A DNA stretch of 64,000 nt from Isoetes taiwanensis (lineage: Eukaryota; Streptophyta; Lycopodiopsida; Isoetales; Isoetaceae), in contig JAJEKV010000006.1 in NCBI GenBank assembly GCA_021234155.1, positions 27,103,003 to 27,167,002 on the forward strand. Reading direction: 5' to 3'. Under the pieces are notes generated by a model. That model was not told the origin of the DNA and did no database searches. It saw only the letters and a program-made list of their open reading frames with translations. Below, piece after piece: positions 10,567 to 24,152 of this stretch. Position numbers and translations under genes: made by a program. Each line of letters opens with the position of its first letter. Positions within the stretch are counted from its first letter, which is position 1.

Positions 10567-12075
10567 ACTGAGGCCCTTTTTATAAGGGGAGCCGGCACTT
10601 GTTTTTGTTTGCTACATATGAACACGGGCACCTCGATGGGTATCTTTTTCTCTTTGGAACCCTTTCTCAACAAGGATTTGGCGGTGCCCTTTATCCGGTC
10701 AATGCTAATCTAGAAGAAGCAATGGATTTGGTGAGGCGAACCAACAGATTTGGTAGGCAAGGAAGGGCGGAGGAAATTAGGCGAGATAGTATTAGATTTC
10801 AATGCTTTTAAATCATCTCTTTTCCTCTCATCCAACCAAGATTGAGAGAAACTGGACTTGATCTTTCAGCAAAATCTACAATAACCTTTCATTGGGCTTT
10901 TCCAAAGGCCTACGATGTGAAGGAATTTGGTAGAACCAGTTAATGATCCATTTGAGGAAGCCGTCCTCTCAAGAAATTTGGCAGCAACACTCTCTCTGCG
11001 AAGATGGATCAAATGTGGTAGCCTATGTTGCAATGTTTAACTCCCAACAAATATTCAATTCAAGCTTACCTTTGAGGCAATTGTTGACATGGATATGTTG
11101 ATAAAGTTTGCTCCAGCCTCTGGCTTTAACGGACCTTTGCAAGCATGGTTTTCAAAGTTCTGGTGAACCAAAGAGGAGGAGACCTTTGCAAAGGCGCAAT
11201 TTGAAACATGCACCATTTATCATCAGCAAAGAAGCAAATGACAATGGCATGGGTTGCAACAATAATCGATCATGTATCATTCCTATCTTGGTTAGAAACC
11301 CTTGTCACCGTCCTTTGACGAAAAGTTAAGGCCTCTGTAATGGTAGTATAACAAGCTCACGAAGAGTCTCTTTTACATTATCCAAAGCTCCTATGTGATC
11401 AAAGTGACACCAAGTTCATCGGGGAGGTATAACCTCGGAAGAAGCATCTTCTCAAACTCATTATCACATGTAATATCTGTATCATAGGCGACATACCCAT
11501 CTTAATACTTTCGTCGATCGGGAAAAATCTCAAATCATGAATATACCTTGGGGCTTTTCTTTGCGAATGAACTTCCCCATGAATAGATTGTAGCTTTGAC
11601 AAGTTGCGTGCCTGATGCATCTCCTTAAAATACGCGACCTAGTCCCCAACACATCCATATGCCCATATTACGGTATTAGTCCACCGTCACGGAACCATAC
11701 GTCTGGGATTCGTCCCCAACACATCCATATGCCCCTATTACGGTATTGAAAGTCCCGCAGATCCGGTGACACCTTGTAGAAGAACGTAAGAATAGAAAAG
11801 CAGTTGGAGAATCCGGTTGGCGGGTTCTTGAAATACTTGCACAAAAAACGACCCGCGACACGGCATTTACACTCTGACAAACAAGGGCTTGCCCTAGGGC
11901 AACCCAAAAAGTGAAAACAAAGAGAAAAAGCAAAATATCTTGAGGCAATTCTAGTTGTTGAATTTTATTCTTTAGCTTCACAGTTTTTGTATTAATTAAC
12001 TTCCAGTGTTGCAAGGGCAAGAGTCTGTGCGGATTCTGACCAAGTTAAGGACAAGTCAAATGCTAATTATGGATT
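10567..12075. other. No gene recognised
   Basis: Short open frames on both strands have no recognisable motif. An imperfect local duplication is visible: TCCCCAACACATCCATATGC occurs at about 11643 and 11714. I searched here for the N-terminal DUF936 exon on the minus strand and did not find it. Confidence 0.4.
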
Positions 12076-12596
12076 CCATGCAGGAACATCTGAACATCAT
12101 AGTCATCCATCTCATTTTTCATCCACTACACTACACTTCCTCATTCAAAGTTCTGCCATTTTCCCACAACAGCAACTCATCAAGACTAACATGTTTTATT
12201 TCCATGCATGGACATCTGAACACCATAGTCATCCATCTCATTTTCCATCCACTACACTACACTTCATCATTCAAAGTTGCTGCCATTTTTCCCACAACAG
12301 CAACTCATCAAGACTAACAGGTTTTATTTCCATGCGGGGACATCCCCGAACACCATAGTCATCCATCTCATTTTCCATCCACTACACTACACTTCCTCAT
12401 TCAAAGTTGCTGCCATTTTTCCCACAACAGCAACTCATCAAGACTAACAGGTTTTATTTCCATGCAGGGACATCTGTATATCATAATCATCCATCTCATT
12501 TTTCATCCACTACACTACACTTCATCATTCAAAGTTGCTGCTATTTTTCCCACAACAGCAACTCATCAAGACTAACAGGTTTTATTTCCACATGCA
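12076..12596. repeat. Minisatellite, four units of 126-130 bp
   Basis: Units start at about 12076, 12202, 12330 and 12460, each opening with CCATGCAGGGACATCTGAAC or a variant, and containing CCATCTCATTTTTCATCCAC and CAACTCATCAAGACTAACAG. A partial fifth unit starts at 12590. Two + strand open frames across it are by-products of the repeat. Units 2-4 are closer to each other than to unit 1. Confidence 0.95.
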
Positions 12597-15500
12597 GGTT
12601 CACTTGAAAAATCATCTCCATACACATATTCATAACATACTGAACAACATGCCATCTCTGCTTCCTCCAAATCCATTTGCAGGTTCATCAAGTTGCCAAA
12701 CACATTCTCACATTGGCAACTAACTAGAGTCTTGCCATGAGTTTCAAGCAGCAAGTAAAAGGGCTGGTAGACCAGCCTATGCTTTTAGTTTGGCATAATG
12801 CTGCCATGCTATGGCAGCATGAAAGAGCAAGACACCTTTTGAAGACTAATCCTTACACTTTATTCTGAATTTCAAGGCACAAGAAGAATGCTTATTGGCA
12901 TACATGGAAGGTTTGAAGAGCAAGGTGAGGACAATTGATTCAGGTCACACAAGAAAGGCAAGAGGTGAATCAAGCAAAAATGAAGAAGAACCCTAGAAGA
13001 TTTTGGTATGTGATTATTTGAGTTCTTGGCATCTTTTGATTCCCATTCCACAGCTCCAATGCTTTTTACCATCATGAAAACCCATGAGATCTTGAATTCC
13101 ATTCCCACAATTCATCTCCAAGTCAAATTTGGCTTTGAATATTTTTTCTAGTCAAAACCACACTTTCAAAGACCATTCACATGCACACACTGTCCATACC
13201 ACTTCCACATCATTTGACTTGGTCATACATGTGGTCAAAGGTCAACATTTCATCCATCAAAGTCAAAGAAAAGGAATGACCATAAAATCTCTAAGAGAAA
13301 TATGTGAAAGTCAAGTTTGCCTAAGGAAATGTCAATAATTTGCATTTTCACCAAGATTGACCCATGGGAGATACATTTGAAATACATCACCTCTCTTGTC
13401 ATGATATGTCATCCCTTTATCTCCATAATCATACTTCGAATTTTTGCTAAAAGCCTCAAAATGGCATCCATAAAGATGACACATCACCTTGCCACATCAC
13501 CATTTGCACCTCCACATCACCATCCACATGTCACACACATCATTCCAGATCACATCACTTGAGGTTTTGACTAGAAACAATATTCTAAGCCAAGTTGATT
13601 GACACATCACCATCATTGTTTGCCATGTCATCCTTACCTTGCCTTGTCATCATTTGCCACATGACCTCCCTTTTGAATCATTTTAAGCCAAAATCAAAAG
13701 TGCCCAATTGCAAAAAAAAAGATTCCGAGATCTTCTAGAGCATGAAGAAAGATTCCCATTAGAAAAAAGAAAATGAAAATTCATTTATCTTGGTCCTTAT
13801 ATTTGCCTCCTTGGGAAACGTGCCATAAACCATTGGGTAAATTTTTTTTCAATTCTACCCCCCCTCCCAAAACCCATTTTCTCTTCCTACCTATTCCCCA
13901 TGCCGCGTGGAACATTCTCCGGCAGTGGGCGGAGGTACCGAATCCCACGTGGACTTAATAATTATAAATCGATGTTTTATTTTTCTATTTATACCTTGAC
14001 CTGCCGAAGCTATATTTGCCTGTGGGATATATTGCTGAAGATTTTCAAAAACCCTAAATCCTGTGAATGCCAAGATCCGGTCGATTGGGCCAAACCAATT
14101 GTGCAATCATACCCCAAACCTGCCGAATAATCCTGTTTAAATGCCAAGAACATGTCTGGACACAAAAAGACAGAGAATTGAATGGAATTGATCAAGAATG
14201 CAACAGAATAGGGGATCTACAAAAGGGTTTTTCAATAGAGAAGAAATTTGAGGGCTTTGAGGCAAAGACGCGATTGTTTGCTTTGAAGAAGGACCGGCTT
14301 GCGTGAATGAAGCTTGATTCTGACCTCCAGACTTGATTTGCAACTCGGATTATTGACTAAATTATCTGAGTTGATTGAATGTTTACCTATTTGATCCTGT
14401 ACCCAAGACTCAGAGCTTGGGATTCATCATTATTTGCCTTTGTGTACCCTCGCTTTAATTGAAAATCCCACCCCTTGTTGTTGAAATTTCGTGCTATACG
14501 ATCACTTATTGTTGAATTTGCCCACCGTGATTCTATCCCGGTAGAGTGAAGTCATTTATTCTACATCTAGACATGCTTTATACAAGTATTCATCTACCCT
14601 TTTGATCTCCCAATCCAACAGCACAACTCATCAAAATCTTCAGTTTAGAATTTGCAACAAATTTAGGCTTGTAACTTAAATACCAAAAAAAATAAAATTC
14701 AAAAAAAAAAAAGATTTTAAGTTCTATTAGCCAAAAAACCAGGACCCTTAGTGTGACTTGTTCAGATAGGCAAGATTTTCAAAGCTCCAAAAACTGTTTC
14801 CAAAAGGAGATCATAAATTGAGCTCTCGCTAGAGGTATTGACCAAAAATTGACCAGGGTGGAAATATTTGGTCCACCTTAGCCTTTGTCAAATCCTTGAG
14901 ACTTTTGTAAGTAAAAGTCGACATAGGTCTTGAGCATCCGGTAAGCAAGAATCATAAGGCAAAGCTCAAGGAGTGTGCATTTGGCAAAGTTTTCCCCGAG
15001 ATGTGACTTTTTTTATCCTTTAGGGAAAGCTATGTTGGACATATTCTAACCATCATCCCTGGAAATTTTTAGATATTGATTGGTTGCCTCCAAACAACGG
15101 AGGTCATAACAATTGAGGTTGAAGGTTTTTTCAGAACACCTTCAACAATCAAGCTATGGCATCATTGTAGCTCAGGACGCAGTACTCGTGGTGTTAGCCC
15201 ATGAGCTCGCTCGAGTTCCCATCTCCCCCGTCCGATGAGGCGTCGGGAAGTGTCCCCTCCGTGGTCGCGGTAATCCATGGGGTGAGCTAGAGGGATGAGA
15301 TCACCCATCCTGCATCACTTTACTCCCCCTAAGTCTAATTCCAAGCACGAGTATCCCCAAAGGGCTTCACTTCGCACCTAGGGAGTGTCGTAATCCATAC
15401 CCTAATTCCTTCACGCAGGCGCGGACACCATTAGGGCCTAGCTCACCAAAGGGATTCCAAGTAGCCCTTATGCTCGTGGCAGATCCCCACCCCCACACAC

Positions 15501-16246
15501 TCACTCTACCACCGCTACCTTATCCGGTAAGCCTAATCACCCCCATAAGCTTCCATAAATTTAAGCATCGTGCACAAAGTCAGCATATAATGGGAAATAC
15601 AGAATCTATCTAGGAGCATACTACAATACATGGGCTCAGAGGTCTCTACCCCTCGTGAATCCCCCATTTCCGCAGTACTAACTACTAAGAAACTATCAAT
15701 CCATCCACAAAGCAAGTACGTAAAACTGAGATTAGAAGAACTCACCTTTGCAATCAAGGGTCAGGCCTCCATGTAAAACATAGAGAACATGGGGAGAAAG
15801 CGTAAGAGACACTGCATACAACAAGCCCAAGAGGGGGGCCACCCTACGATAACAATAACCAAGCAACCTAGGTACTAACCGGAACCATAGCTAGCTCCAC
15901 TATCCCCCTCGGGCCTCCATCCTTCAAGGAATGAACAGGTCCTAACAACCCCGGGTGGGCAGCATCTCCTCCTCCATCTCAATTGGCCCCAAATCGAATT
16001 GGGGCAAATTGAGGTGCAACCCCCCATTTGGGTGTCCCAAATTGGAACCCCTCGGGCTGCCCAATCGATTTGGGCGGTGGCATGTTTAAATTATTAACTA
16101 CTTTAATAATTAAGTCCCTTAAATATTAGGTTAAGCCCTAATTTCGAATTAGGTTAAAAGTTAGGTTTCCACTCTAATAATTATAACTAACATAGCTAAC
16201 CTTAGCTTAAGAATAATTAATGTACCATTAATTATTCATAGTGATG
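12597..16246. other. Intergenic; low-complexity CA/CAT-rich stretch, no gene recognised
   Basis: From 13160 to 13660 the + strand is enriched in ACATCACC-like words (for example CACATCACCATCCACATGTC), a diffuse low-complexity repeat. A-rich runs lie at 13711, 14683 and 14700. Stretches of more than 100 codons free of stops with any motif are absent. Nothing else could be assigned. Confidence 0.5.
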
Positions 16247-17009
16247 TGTCATGTATTTATACCCAAAAGGCGATAAATACGCGGAACGCCACAATAGTGT
16301 GTTAGGCTCATTAGTCTACCCTTTGCGTGCGTGTAGAGTATGAGTCCGATACGCCCCCGTGCCTACGCGCCTGGGGTCCAGGGCCAGTACAGCGGACGGA
16401 CGAGTGATCCTCACCTTCTAGCCGCTTGTCATTGGCATGATGTCTATTGGTCGGGTTATCCCAACCCTCGCCTCATCGACCGGGGAGATGCAACCTGGAG
16501 ACCCTCTGGGATCATGTTTTTTGAAGGCTACCATGAAAGTTCGGTGCCTTTCAACTTCCGCATTATACACAATGGGAGGGACTAATGAAGCGGTCAACCC
16601 CTAGCCATTGTTCTATGCCGCAATGCCATTGTTAATACTCTTGTCTCATCGATATCACGGAGGTCCTAGCCACGGTGTATTCCTATTGAGTTTTAACTTT
16701 GGTAGGAGCCTTACTATATTAGATAGCATAGTATGATGTTATAAAGTTATGAAGCACGTGATGTATGCTACCATACAGGGTGGCACCTTTATATTGTTAT
16801 GTTATACGCTAGTGTTGATGGTATTGCTTCCGCTATTATAGGTCCTAGAGGTGGGATAAGACAACATTCCCGTGTCCTCTACTCGCCTATCCGCAAAAAA
16901 CCTAGGTGCGTGTCGGGGCACTTTTGACTCAGCCCGTGGATGTTTGAGGGAATATTCCTCGAGTAGTATGCGGCAGTCAGCCATATGGCGATGACATAGG
17001 GCGTCACAA
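16247..17009 (+). mobile_element. Putative LTR followed by a tRNA-iMet primer-binding site
   Basis: TGGTATCATAGCC at 17010-17022 matches the plant initiator-tRNA-Met primer-binding site (TGGTATCAGAGCC) with one mismatch and directly follows ...GCGTCACAA. That marks the left sequence as a 5' LTR on the + strand. The start is a guess: TGTGTCATGTATTTATACCC near 16247 has a TG start and a TATA-like stretch. No second LTR copy is in the window, so this may be an isolated or truncated LTR. Confidence 0.4.
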
Positions 17010-17022
17010 TGGTATCATAGCC
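17010..17022 (+). promoter_or_regulatory. Primer-binding site (initiator tRNA-Met type)
   Basis: TGGTATCATAGCC, 12 of 13 bases identical to the usual plant sequence. It would prime minus-strand DNA synthesis of an LTR element. Confidence 0.55.
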
Positions 17023-19207
17023 ATGATCTTGGTGACCAAGATCGGGCCGCCATCACCCTTCTAGTAGGTAACTAATTACTTAGTAGAAAATTTGAATGGG
17101 AATTACAAATTTGAACCTCAAAAAGTGGGAGAAAAAATTTCCCCAATCGCTAGAGGCATCTGATAGTTAAAGTCTTACACTAGAAATTTAATGAAATTAA
17201 GCGATCAATGAGCTTTTTAAGTAAGAGTGGAGGAAAATTGTTCATCCCCAAATTCCAATAGGAATTGGTGAGGAATCGCTCAATTAAGAGCTCGTATGTA
17301 AAACATTGCAGAAAAATAATAGTTGTAGCCCAAAACCATATTTTAGGAACTAAAGGCCTTCAAAGATGGGGTTCCCCATTCCGGTTCAATGCCGGTTGAG
17401 CCTTCCTTGTTCTAATACCATCCTCGCTCTCTTTGCACCATTCATGGCAATGTATGATATATAGATTATTCATTCTTCTCGAAAGTATCTGCGGTGTGTC
17501 CTTGTATTTTTATTCATAGGTTCATGTCACTTGTTGTTAGCTTTTCATATGGATGTCCCAATCATCAAAACCATTTGATTGCATCAGTATCATCACTATA
17601 TCTCAAATTTCTTCAATTTGCATAGTACAAGTTTGTCATTTTAGGCATGCCATCAATACAATTGACAACTCTGAGGCCTTTGCTCAATTATGAAGTGGTC
17701 CTAAGAACTTGAGTCAAAACCGTTTCCATGATATTTGGTGCTTTAGGGTCACACACGATTTAACAACCTAAAGCTAACCTTACAAATTAGTTCCATGCCA
17801 CAAATGAACATCACTTCTTAGACATAACTGCATAGGAATTGGACATGAACTCTTGGGGTTGAATGTCACTGTATGGCACTTTTGCATCTCAGCAAAATTA
17901 CACATATGAAAAGATTATAAAATCCATTTATACATTCATGTGAGCTGCATTTAGGAAAAATCTAAAATGTGTAGACCTCACTTTTAACCCACGTTGTATT
18001 ACAATCTAGATTTTTGATAATCTTGAGCACTACAAAGAATCTGATTCCCTTTGAGCAATTTGTTTCTTAGTGGCCTAGGATAATTGAAGCTACAATTATG
18101 AACTTCAAGGTAGCAATGAAGATGCCAATATATATATTTCCACATTGGCGATGGGTGCCAAGCAAAATGTATTTTTAACTTCTTATTGCAACTCGAGCAA
18201 CATGCATGAGGTTGGAGCTTGAGAATAAGGTTGAGGTTGAGGGTTGAAAAGCCCTAGGCTCAAGGTAAAGAATCACCACTAGTCCGAAGAAGCAGTTAGA
18301 TGAGAGGTCCATACCACAATGGCATGGGAGTAATCTCGCTTTAACCCGATGACATATTTTGTAATAAGAATGTGGCAAGGCCGAGTTGAAAACAACCCAG
18401 TATGACCAGAACCGTTTTTACCACGGAAAAGAACAACTCGACTATTTCTTCACATAAAGGTGGACGGCATCACATTTTAGCCCCCGGGCCAATTTTTTTT
18501 AAGCAATGAATCATTGCATTTTGCGGATGACCGCTACCATACCTTTACATGTTTTAATTTGGGCTGAAAAAGGGTAACTTTTACGAAAAGAGGAGACAAA
18601 AGAACTCGTTTGTTGAAAAGGGCAAATGCATGATTCAAAAATAGGGTTTTCACCCCTAAAAATTGGCCATCCTAAAATTTTGGGCAACTTGCAAAGATGC
18701 CCCCATTTATTTGCAAAATTGTGAAAATGCACCTGCTTTTAAGGGTATTTTTTATAAAACAACCACAACTTTTATCTCATGCCCCAAGAACTTAACACAA
18801 GGTAAACTAGCGTAAAAGAGCATCAAATGTTTGTTTTGGGTTCCGTTCGAGAGCAAAGGATACAAACTTTGGGATCCTATCACAAAAAAAGGATGCTCAA
18901 CCGCAGAAGTGTGAAGTTTGATGACCATGATTTCGGTCTCGGCAAAGCAAACTCTTTGGATAGTGATCGATGGAAATTGAATCTGTGGTATGATGCGGTG
19001 TTGATAGTGAGTCCGATAGTGATAAGTGAGAATTTGGTGATGAAATAGAGGTGGACCTGGTCCGTTCTCCCTCCCTCTCATATATCTTCACCGTACAAGA
19101 TTCCGCTCAAATGTACAAGATTCTCAATTTCCACTAAGGAGATCACCGAGGTCTTAGAAGCCTACTGACACGAAATCTTGAAAGGTTTTGCCTTAATTTG
19201 CTCCGTG
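17023..19207. other. Decayed sequence, possibly LTR-element interior
   Basis: No recognisable gag domain. The longest open stretches carry no motif. A TATATATATTT run lies near 18130. It may be the eroded gag region of the element whose primer-binding site is at 17010, but this is inference from position only. Confidence 0.3.
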
Positions 19208-20100
19208 ACCATTAATGAACCAGCCACATTTCAAGAGGCTCGCCTAGGTGTGCGTAGCTCGTATGCGGCGGCGGCAATGGAAGAAGAGTTCCAATCACTT
19301 CAAGCTGAATGACACCGAATTGGTTCCCTTGCTCGCAAAGTGACGCCTTGTAGGATGCAAATGGATTTACAAAGTCAAATATAATGAGCGAGCAAAGTCT
19401 TTTTGATAAAGCCGCAGATTAGTGGCTCAGGGATGCTCTCAAATTCCCCGATTTGACGCTCATGAAACATTCTCCCTCCTGGTGGGCTAATTTCGCCCAT
19501 CGAAAGCAAAGGTTGACCATCGCAAATGCACATGATATGGAATTAGATCAAATGGATGTCAAGACGGCATTTTTGCATGGGACTCTAGATGAAGACGTAT
19601 TCATGAGGCAACCTCCTGGATTCGAGTGCTCTGGCAAATCACAGCTGGTATGCAAACTCAAGAGGTCCATCTATGGGTCACGCCAAATACCAAGAGCTTG
19701 GTATCGACTATCAACCGCTTTCACAACACATGATTCCAAATGCAAATAATCTTAATTGGAATATCTACGAGAAAAAATCGGAAAGCATGAATGGCTTATT
19801 ATTGTCTCAATGATGATCTCCTTTCCCGGGCTAGCACAAATCGCGAAGCTAGCCTAGATCATCTCAAGATGCTTTGTTACGTAGATTCCATGACCGATTT
19901 AGGCGCTTTGAGTTTCTTTTTGGGGATAAAGGTGGTCGTAAATAGATAAAACGCAGGCAGGCTACTCCTTAATCAAAGCAAAATATCCAAGGGATTCTCA
20001 ACAAGTTTGGCTTTACAAATTGTAAGGATTTGTCTACACTACCGCCATTCATCCACCTTTACCCGATATGGTCTTTCCAAATTCTTAAGATGCGCCTACA
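19208..20100 (+). pseudogene. Copia-type reverse transcriptase remnant
   Basis: The copia RT start is visible as EPATFQEAR (about 19218-19244) and AAAMEEEFQSLQAE (about 19270-19311), then CKWIYKVKYNERAKS (about 19357-19401) in a shifted frame. The longest intact piece, 19453-19749, contains DQMDVKTAFLHGTLDEDVFM, QPPGFE and VCKLKRSIYGSRQIPRAWY, hallmark copia RT strands. After a stop, degenerate equivalents of the YVDD strand (LNDDLL) and of the DLGALSFFLGIKV segment continue to about 19950. Many small frameshifts make it non-functional. Integrase upstream was not recognised. Confidence 0.8.
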
Positions 20101-20497
20101 TGCAAGATATCCCTTTCGCAGTCTGGCAGCCTTATGCATCTCATGGTTTGCACAAGACCGATCTAAGTGCTGGCAGAAGCTACTGGGGCCGGGCTTTTGA
20201 GTTGTCCGTCCGTAACATTGAAGGCGCAGGTCGATTTTGAGGTATTTTACATGCTGCCACCGTGATCTTGGGCTTGTTCCTTCCAATGGTTTGCATGAGT
20301 TTAGCTTCCGATGCGCATTATGGTGGGGATCTCATGGAAAGATACTCAGACGGGGTACGTACTCCCCGCCCAAGGGGAGTAGTTACCGGTGTAGCAAGAA
20401 GCAAAGCAATTAAGGCTTCGGAAGTTGTGAATCAGAATATATGGCCTGTGCAGCAAAATAAGGAGGCAAATTGGCCTCCAAAGGTTAGTCAAGGAAC

Positions 20498-20786
20498 TTG
20501 GGGAAGATCAACAAGGGGCCTGCGGGCTATATTCTCAGGATAATCAAAGCTGCAATATCCTTTTGGCGAACCACCAATTTCACAAAGCAAAGCACATTGA
20601 GATCCAAAGATCATTTTACAAGAGAAAAGATTGAGCAAGGGAAAATCAAGGTCAATGATCCATCCAATCTTAAGATGACATGCAGATATGTTTATAAACC
20701 ACTACCAAAGGAAAAGGTTCTTGAATGTGTTGAAGAATTAGGCATGAAGAAAGTTTGAATCGCTCATATTTCCTTCTTCAGGGGAG
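20498..20786 (+). pseudogene. Copia pol C-terminus and likely polypurine tract
   Basis: A segment reading FHKAKHIEIQ near 20580-20612 matches the copia RNase H ending (usually KHIDIRYHFIR). In the alternate open frame the counterpart of TKPLPREKF is visible as YKPLPKEKVLECVEELGMKK, reaching the stop at 20756-20758. Then TTCAGGGGAG at about 20777-20786 resembles the copia polypurine tract, followed by TATTGAACGATCAAGC, a plausible 3' LTR start with TA instead of TG. The LTR length is undetermined. Confidence 0.5.
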
Positions 20787-23700
20787 TATTGAACGATCAA
20801 GCACATCAAGCACATCGTTGAACGCATCATTATAACATCGAAAATATGCCGCCCTCATATCCATTTATAGAAGTAGTTAAACTAGGAGTTAAGATATTGT
20901 GACGGTAAAGAACCGCTGTATTCTCGCATAAAAGATGGAATAGAGAAGAGGGAAACGGGCTTTTGGGAATTTCTTGCTTTTTTCACGCATACCAACATTG
21001 AATAATGCCAGTCCCTTCCACATAAATAGGCTCGGGTTGTCGATAATATTGCAGGTGCTGATATTCATGTGCAAACCAGGCCATCTCGCATTTTAAGGAT
21101 AAATCACACATAATTCAAGTGCATGCCACTACATGCACTTCTAATTCAAGCAAATGAACGCTTATTTTTATTGTCACCACCGTAGTCCCTACTTTTGTTC
21201 TTCGGGTTAAAACAGGTGTTGAACCATGTAATTTCTTCTTCAACTAATTGGTTCAAAGTTGTGGGACTTAGATATGCAATAGCTAATTTCTTGAAGCTAA
21301 TCAGCTTTCGATTGAAGAACTAATATTAACCTTCCACATTTCATGTGTGACTTTCCTAACGATATACTCATACATAAATTAAGAGATGCACTATTTCACC
21401 CATTTTCTTATGAAATGTGAGTAGAGCTTGAATTTTACTCTCTGTGATTGGTTATGTATATGCAAAAAGGCGAGACCATGTGTGAACGCTTGTCAAATAA
21501 TCTTTGCTAATTTTTCAAATGTTTTAAGTATTGAATCTCGTGAGCTTTAATATTGAATAGCTTAAATATTGAATATATCGATAAGGTTAGGCAAATTATC
21601 TCATCCATAAGGTTAGCAAATTATCTCATGACTATGATTTTGGCAATGGTTGGGAGAAAAAAGGGTTAGGTTTTTGAAAACAAAAAACTTGGCCCTCAAA
21701 TTTTTTGGCAAATTTTTTGGCCCTCCCTCGGCCTTTTTGGTGGCGCCCGCCGTCCGAAAGCATGGCGTACGGGCCGCATCCCCCGGGATTTGAGGAGATG
21801 GCCATCCCAGCGGCCAAACGCCGCCCTCCCTATTTGATTCTCAAGCCTCATATGGTATTTCAAAATGGCCCTTCGATTGTGTGCACGACTCGCATAAACC
21901 TCGCCGCCTCCTCGTGTTTGATTCATATTCGCTTCCATCTATGTATTGCCTTCCCAAAGCAGTATTGTTTAATTTTAGAGATGTTGTTTCGCAGCCAGCC
22001 GTAGGTGTGTCTAAGGATGTCCGGATGCCGAGGGAGGCCTCCAGAGAGTAGTGCAAAAGGCAAAGATGTCGAGGTTTATGGAAAGGATTCACATTTATCC
22101 AAGATGTCGATGCACAAGAGCAGCTTTCAAGAGGTTCCAGAACCGTTGGTCGCGGATGGGGCTGAGAAATGGCCAGCGACTTTGAGCTTGTAAATTCGCC
22201 CGAGCCTCCCTTTGTTCCAAGTGGGGATAGCTTCGTATTGCCCGATGCGGAGGATAAGCCCTCGAAGTTCCCTCGCTATTTTTCAATTTTATCGCAAAGG
22301 TTCCTGCTTTTTGAAGATAGGGGCCCGAAGGTGTATTTCGAATAAGAAGTTGGCAAAATCGGGAAGAAAGTTATTACGTAAGCCTCCAAGGGTATCCGCC
22401 CACTGCAGAGATTAGCCCTTTCGCCGGATGTCGCTGTTATCAAGTAGCATATGTGGAGTGGGATGTATGGGATGATGTATACAATTATGTGTAAATTCTA
22501 GGATACGTAGTGCTTCAAAGGGAATTGTGAGCTTAGAGAGAGGGTCTAACTTAGACCACCTTCATGTGCAAAGCATGATGAATTGGTTTGATAAGCCCCA
22601 CAGCGGAATGCCAAAGTTAAAGAAGTACTTGGATGGGATACATCAAGCCACCGGTGCCGTTATTCTTGCAAAGCAATGAAGGACACTAAGCCGCACCGCT
22701 ATGAGGATGTTGACACCAAGGGACATGGGCAAGATGCATCATAAGCATTACATGAAGTCTCCGTGGATCGCCGAAAGCGATTGAGCGCGAAAAGGATCTA
22801 TATGCACTTTATGGAGCTGGTGAGATCAAGAATTGCGCGGATTACTTGATAATCAGAATCTTTTTATGTAAAAGCGCAGGCATTCTGTATCATGGAAAGC
22901 TGCAAATTTAGCATCTCTCATTCACGGTTTGCGATGCTTCGTGACCGAAGTTTGTCTTCGAGTGGTGTGCATGGGTCCTTCCATCCAACACAAATTCCAA
23001 CACTTTCATTTCAGAAAGCAACCGCTGCGGAAGCCGGGCAGGGTGGTTAACTTCCCAATCCGGAGCCATGCTTCTCACCTACAATGAGAAATGTGGTGTA
23101 TGGCCTTCCTCCCGAATAATCAATACCAATAATACCAAAGAGGAGCGGTTGGAAAAGCCGTGAAGGAGATTTTGGGATGCAGAGGGTCATGGTATCGGAG
23201 ATGTTAAAGAGCAAGTGGTGATGAGGGAGTGTAGAGAGGAAACACCAGCATCCCACGCATACACCCTCCTTGGTCGGTCGCCCCTCTTACATCCCCTCAA
23301 TTTCCAAGATTGTTCCTTCTCTCTCCACAAGTACAGCCTTCGCTTTTTTTACTCATGTACAAATTGTGTGGTTTTCATGTAGGCGCAGCTTTAAAGATGT
23401 TGGTAATGGTATGAGCCACTCACGATAGGGATGCTATTTTCAGCCCCTCTTGTAAATATAGATACGTATTCAGATGAAGAACTTGAACAACATACTCATG
23501 TTGAGCCGACAATAGGGTCAATGTTTCCATCTTCATGTGGATATAGACTGCGTCAAAGGAAATCATGACGAAGCATCAAGGGAGTGTAGAACCACTATGT
23601 GCAACATCGCTCGGCCTTGAGGAAGCATTGCAATCGCTCGATATGGAAGATTTGAAGGTCTCCTTGAAGCGTACCGCACAGGTATTCCGCGGGTTACATG

Positions 23701-24152
23701 AATTTGATGAAAGCTTTCCCTTAAAGCAATAAAGCAATGGAAAACGTTTGAAGGATGTATTTACCATGCATATGAAGGAGCCGCAGATCTCGCTCGACAT
23801 CGTAGGTGGCTCATGTTTCATGTTGCTTCCTCCTCATAGGCTTATGTACACACCTTGTGGATACGTTAGAAGTCCTTTATGGAGCTTCAACCTTGAAGCT
23901 CCTGCGTCCTTAATGTTAGTCATTTGCCCAGTTTTTGGGACATGTACTTTCCTCACGAAAAATGGCAAACTTTTGTTTGTACTATGTCACGCTGTTAATA
24001 TATGCCACCTCTTCACTCTTTTATTTGTTTCTAGTGGAAAGCCCAATGGTGTTATATTCATTATCTATGTGTATGCAATGAAGTATAACATGTATGTATA
24101 TACGATAAATACCGTATATGGTGCTTCCAAACTTATACATGGGTCTGATGTG
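20787..24152. other. No gene recognised; GC-richer block at 21.7-23.8 kb
   Basis: The first few hundred bases may be a decayed copia 3' LTR. From about 21700 to 23800 base composition shifts towards G+C, with CCG and CGC clusters and short open frames on both strands (for example 23748-24173, +). I see no domain motif. An eroded gene or DNA transposon is possible but not supported. Confidence 0.35.

Noticed and set aside
12076-12596. CRISPR-like array
   Set aside because: Units are contiguous and long with no spacers, in a eukaryotic sequence.
12006-12607. Repetitive + strand frames encoding His/Ser-rich peptides
   Set aside because: They lie entirely within the minisatellite.
15226-15252. 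Hammerhead-ribozyme-like word (CCGATGAGGCGTCGGGAAGT)
   Set aside because: The core needs CTGANGA and GAAA between two stems; the second core word is GGGAA and flanking stems were not found.
16340-16585. 81-codon + strand frame
   Set aside because: It lies inside the putative LTR and shows no protein motif.
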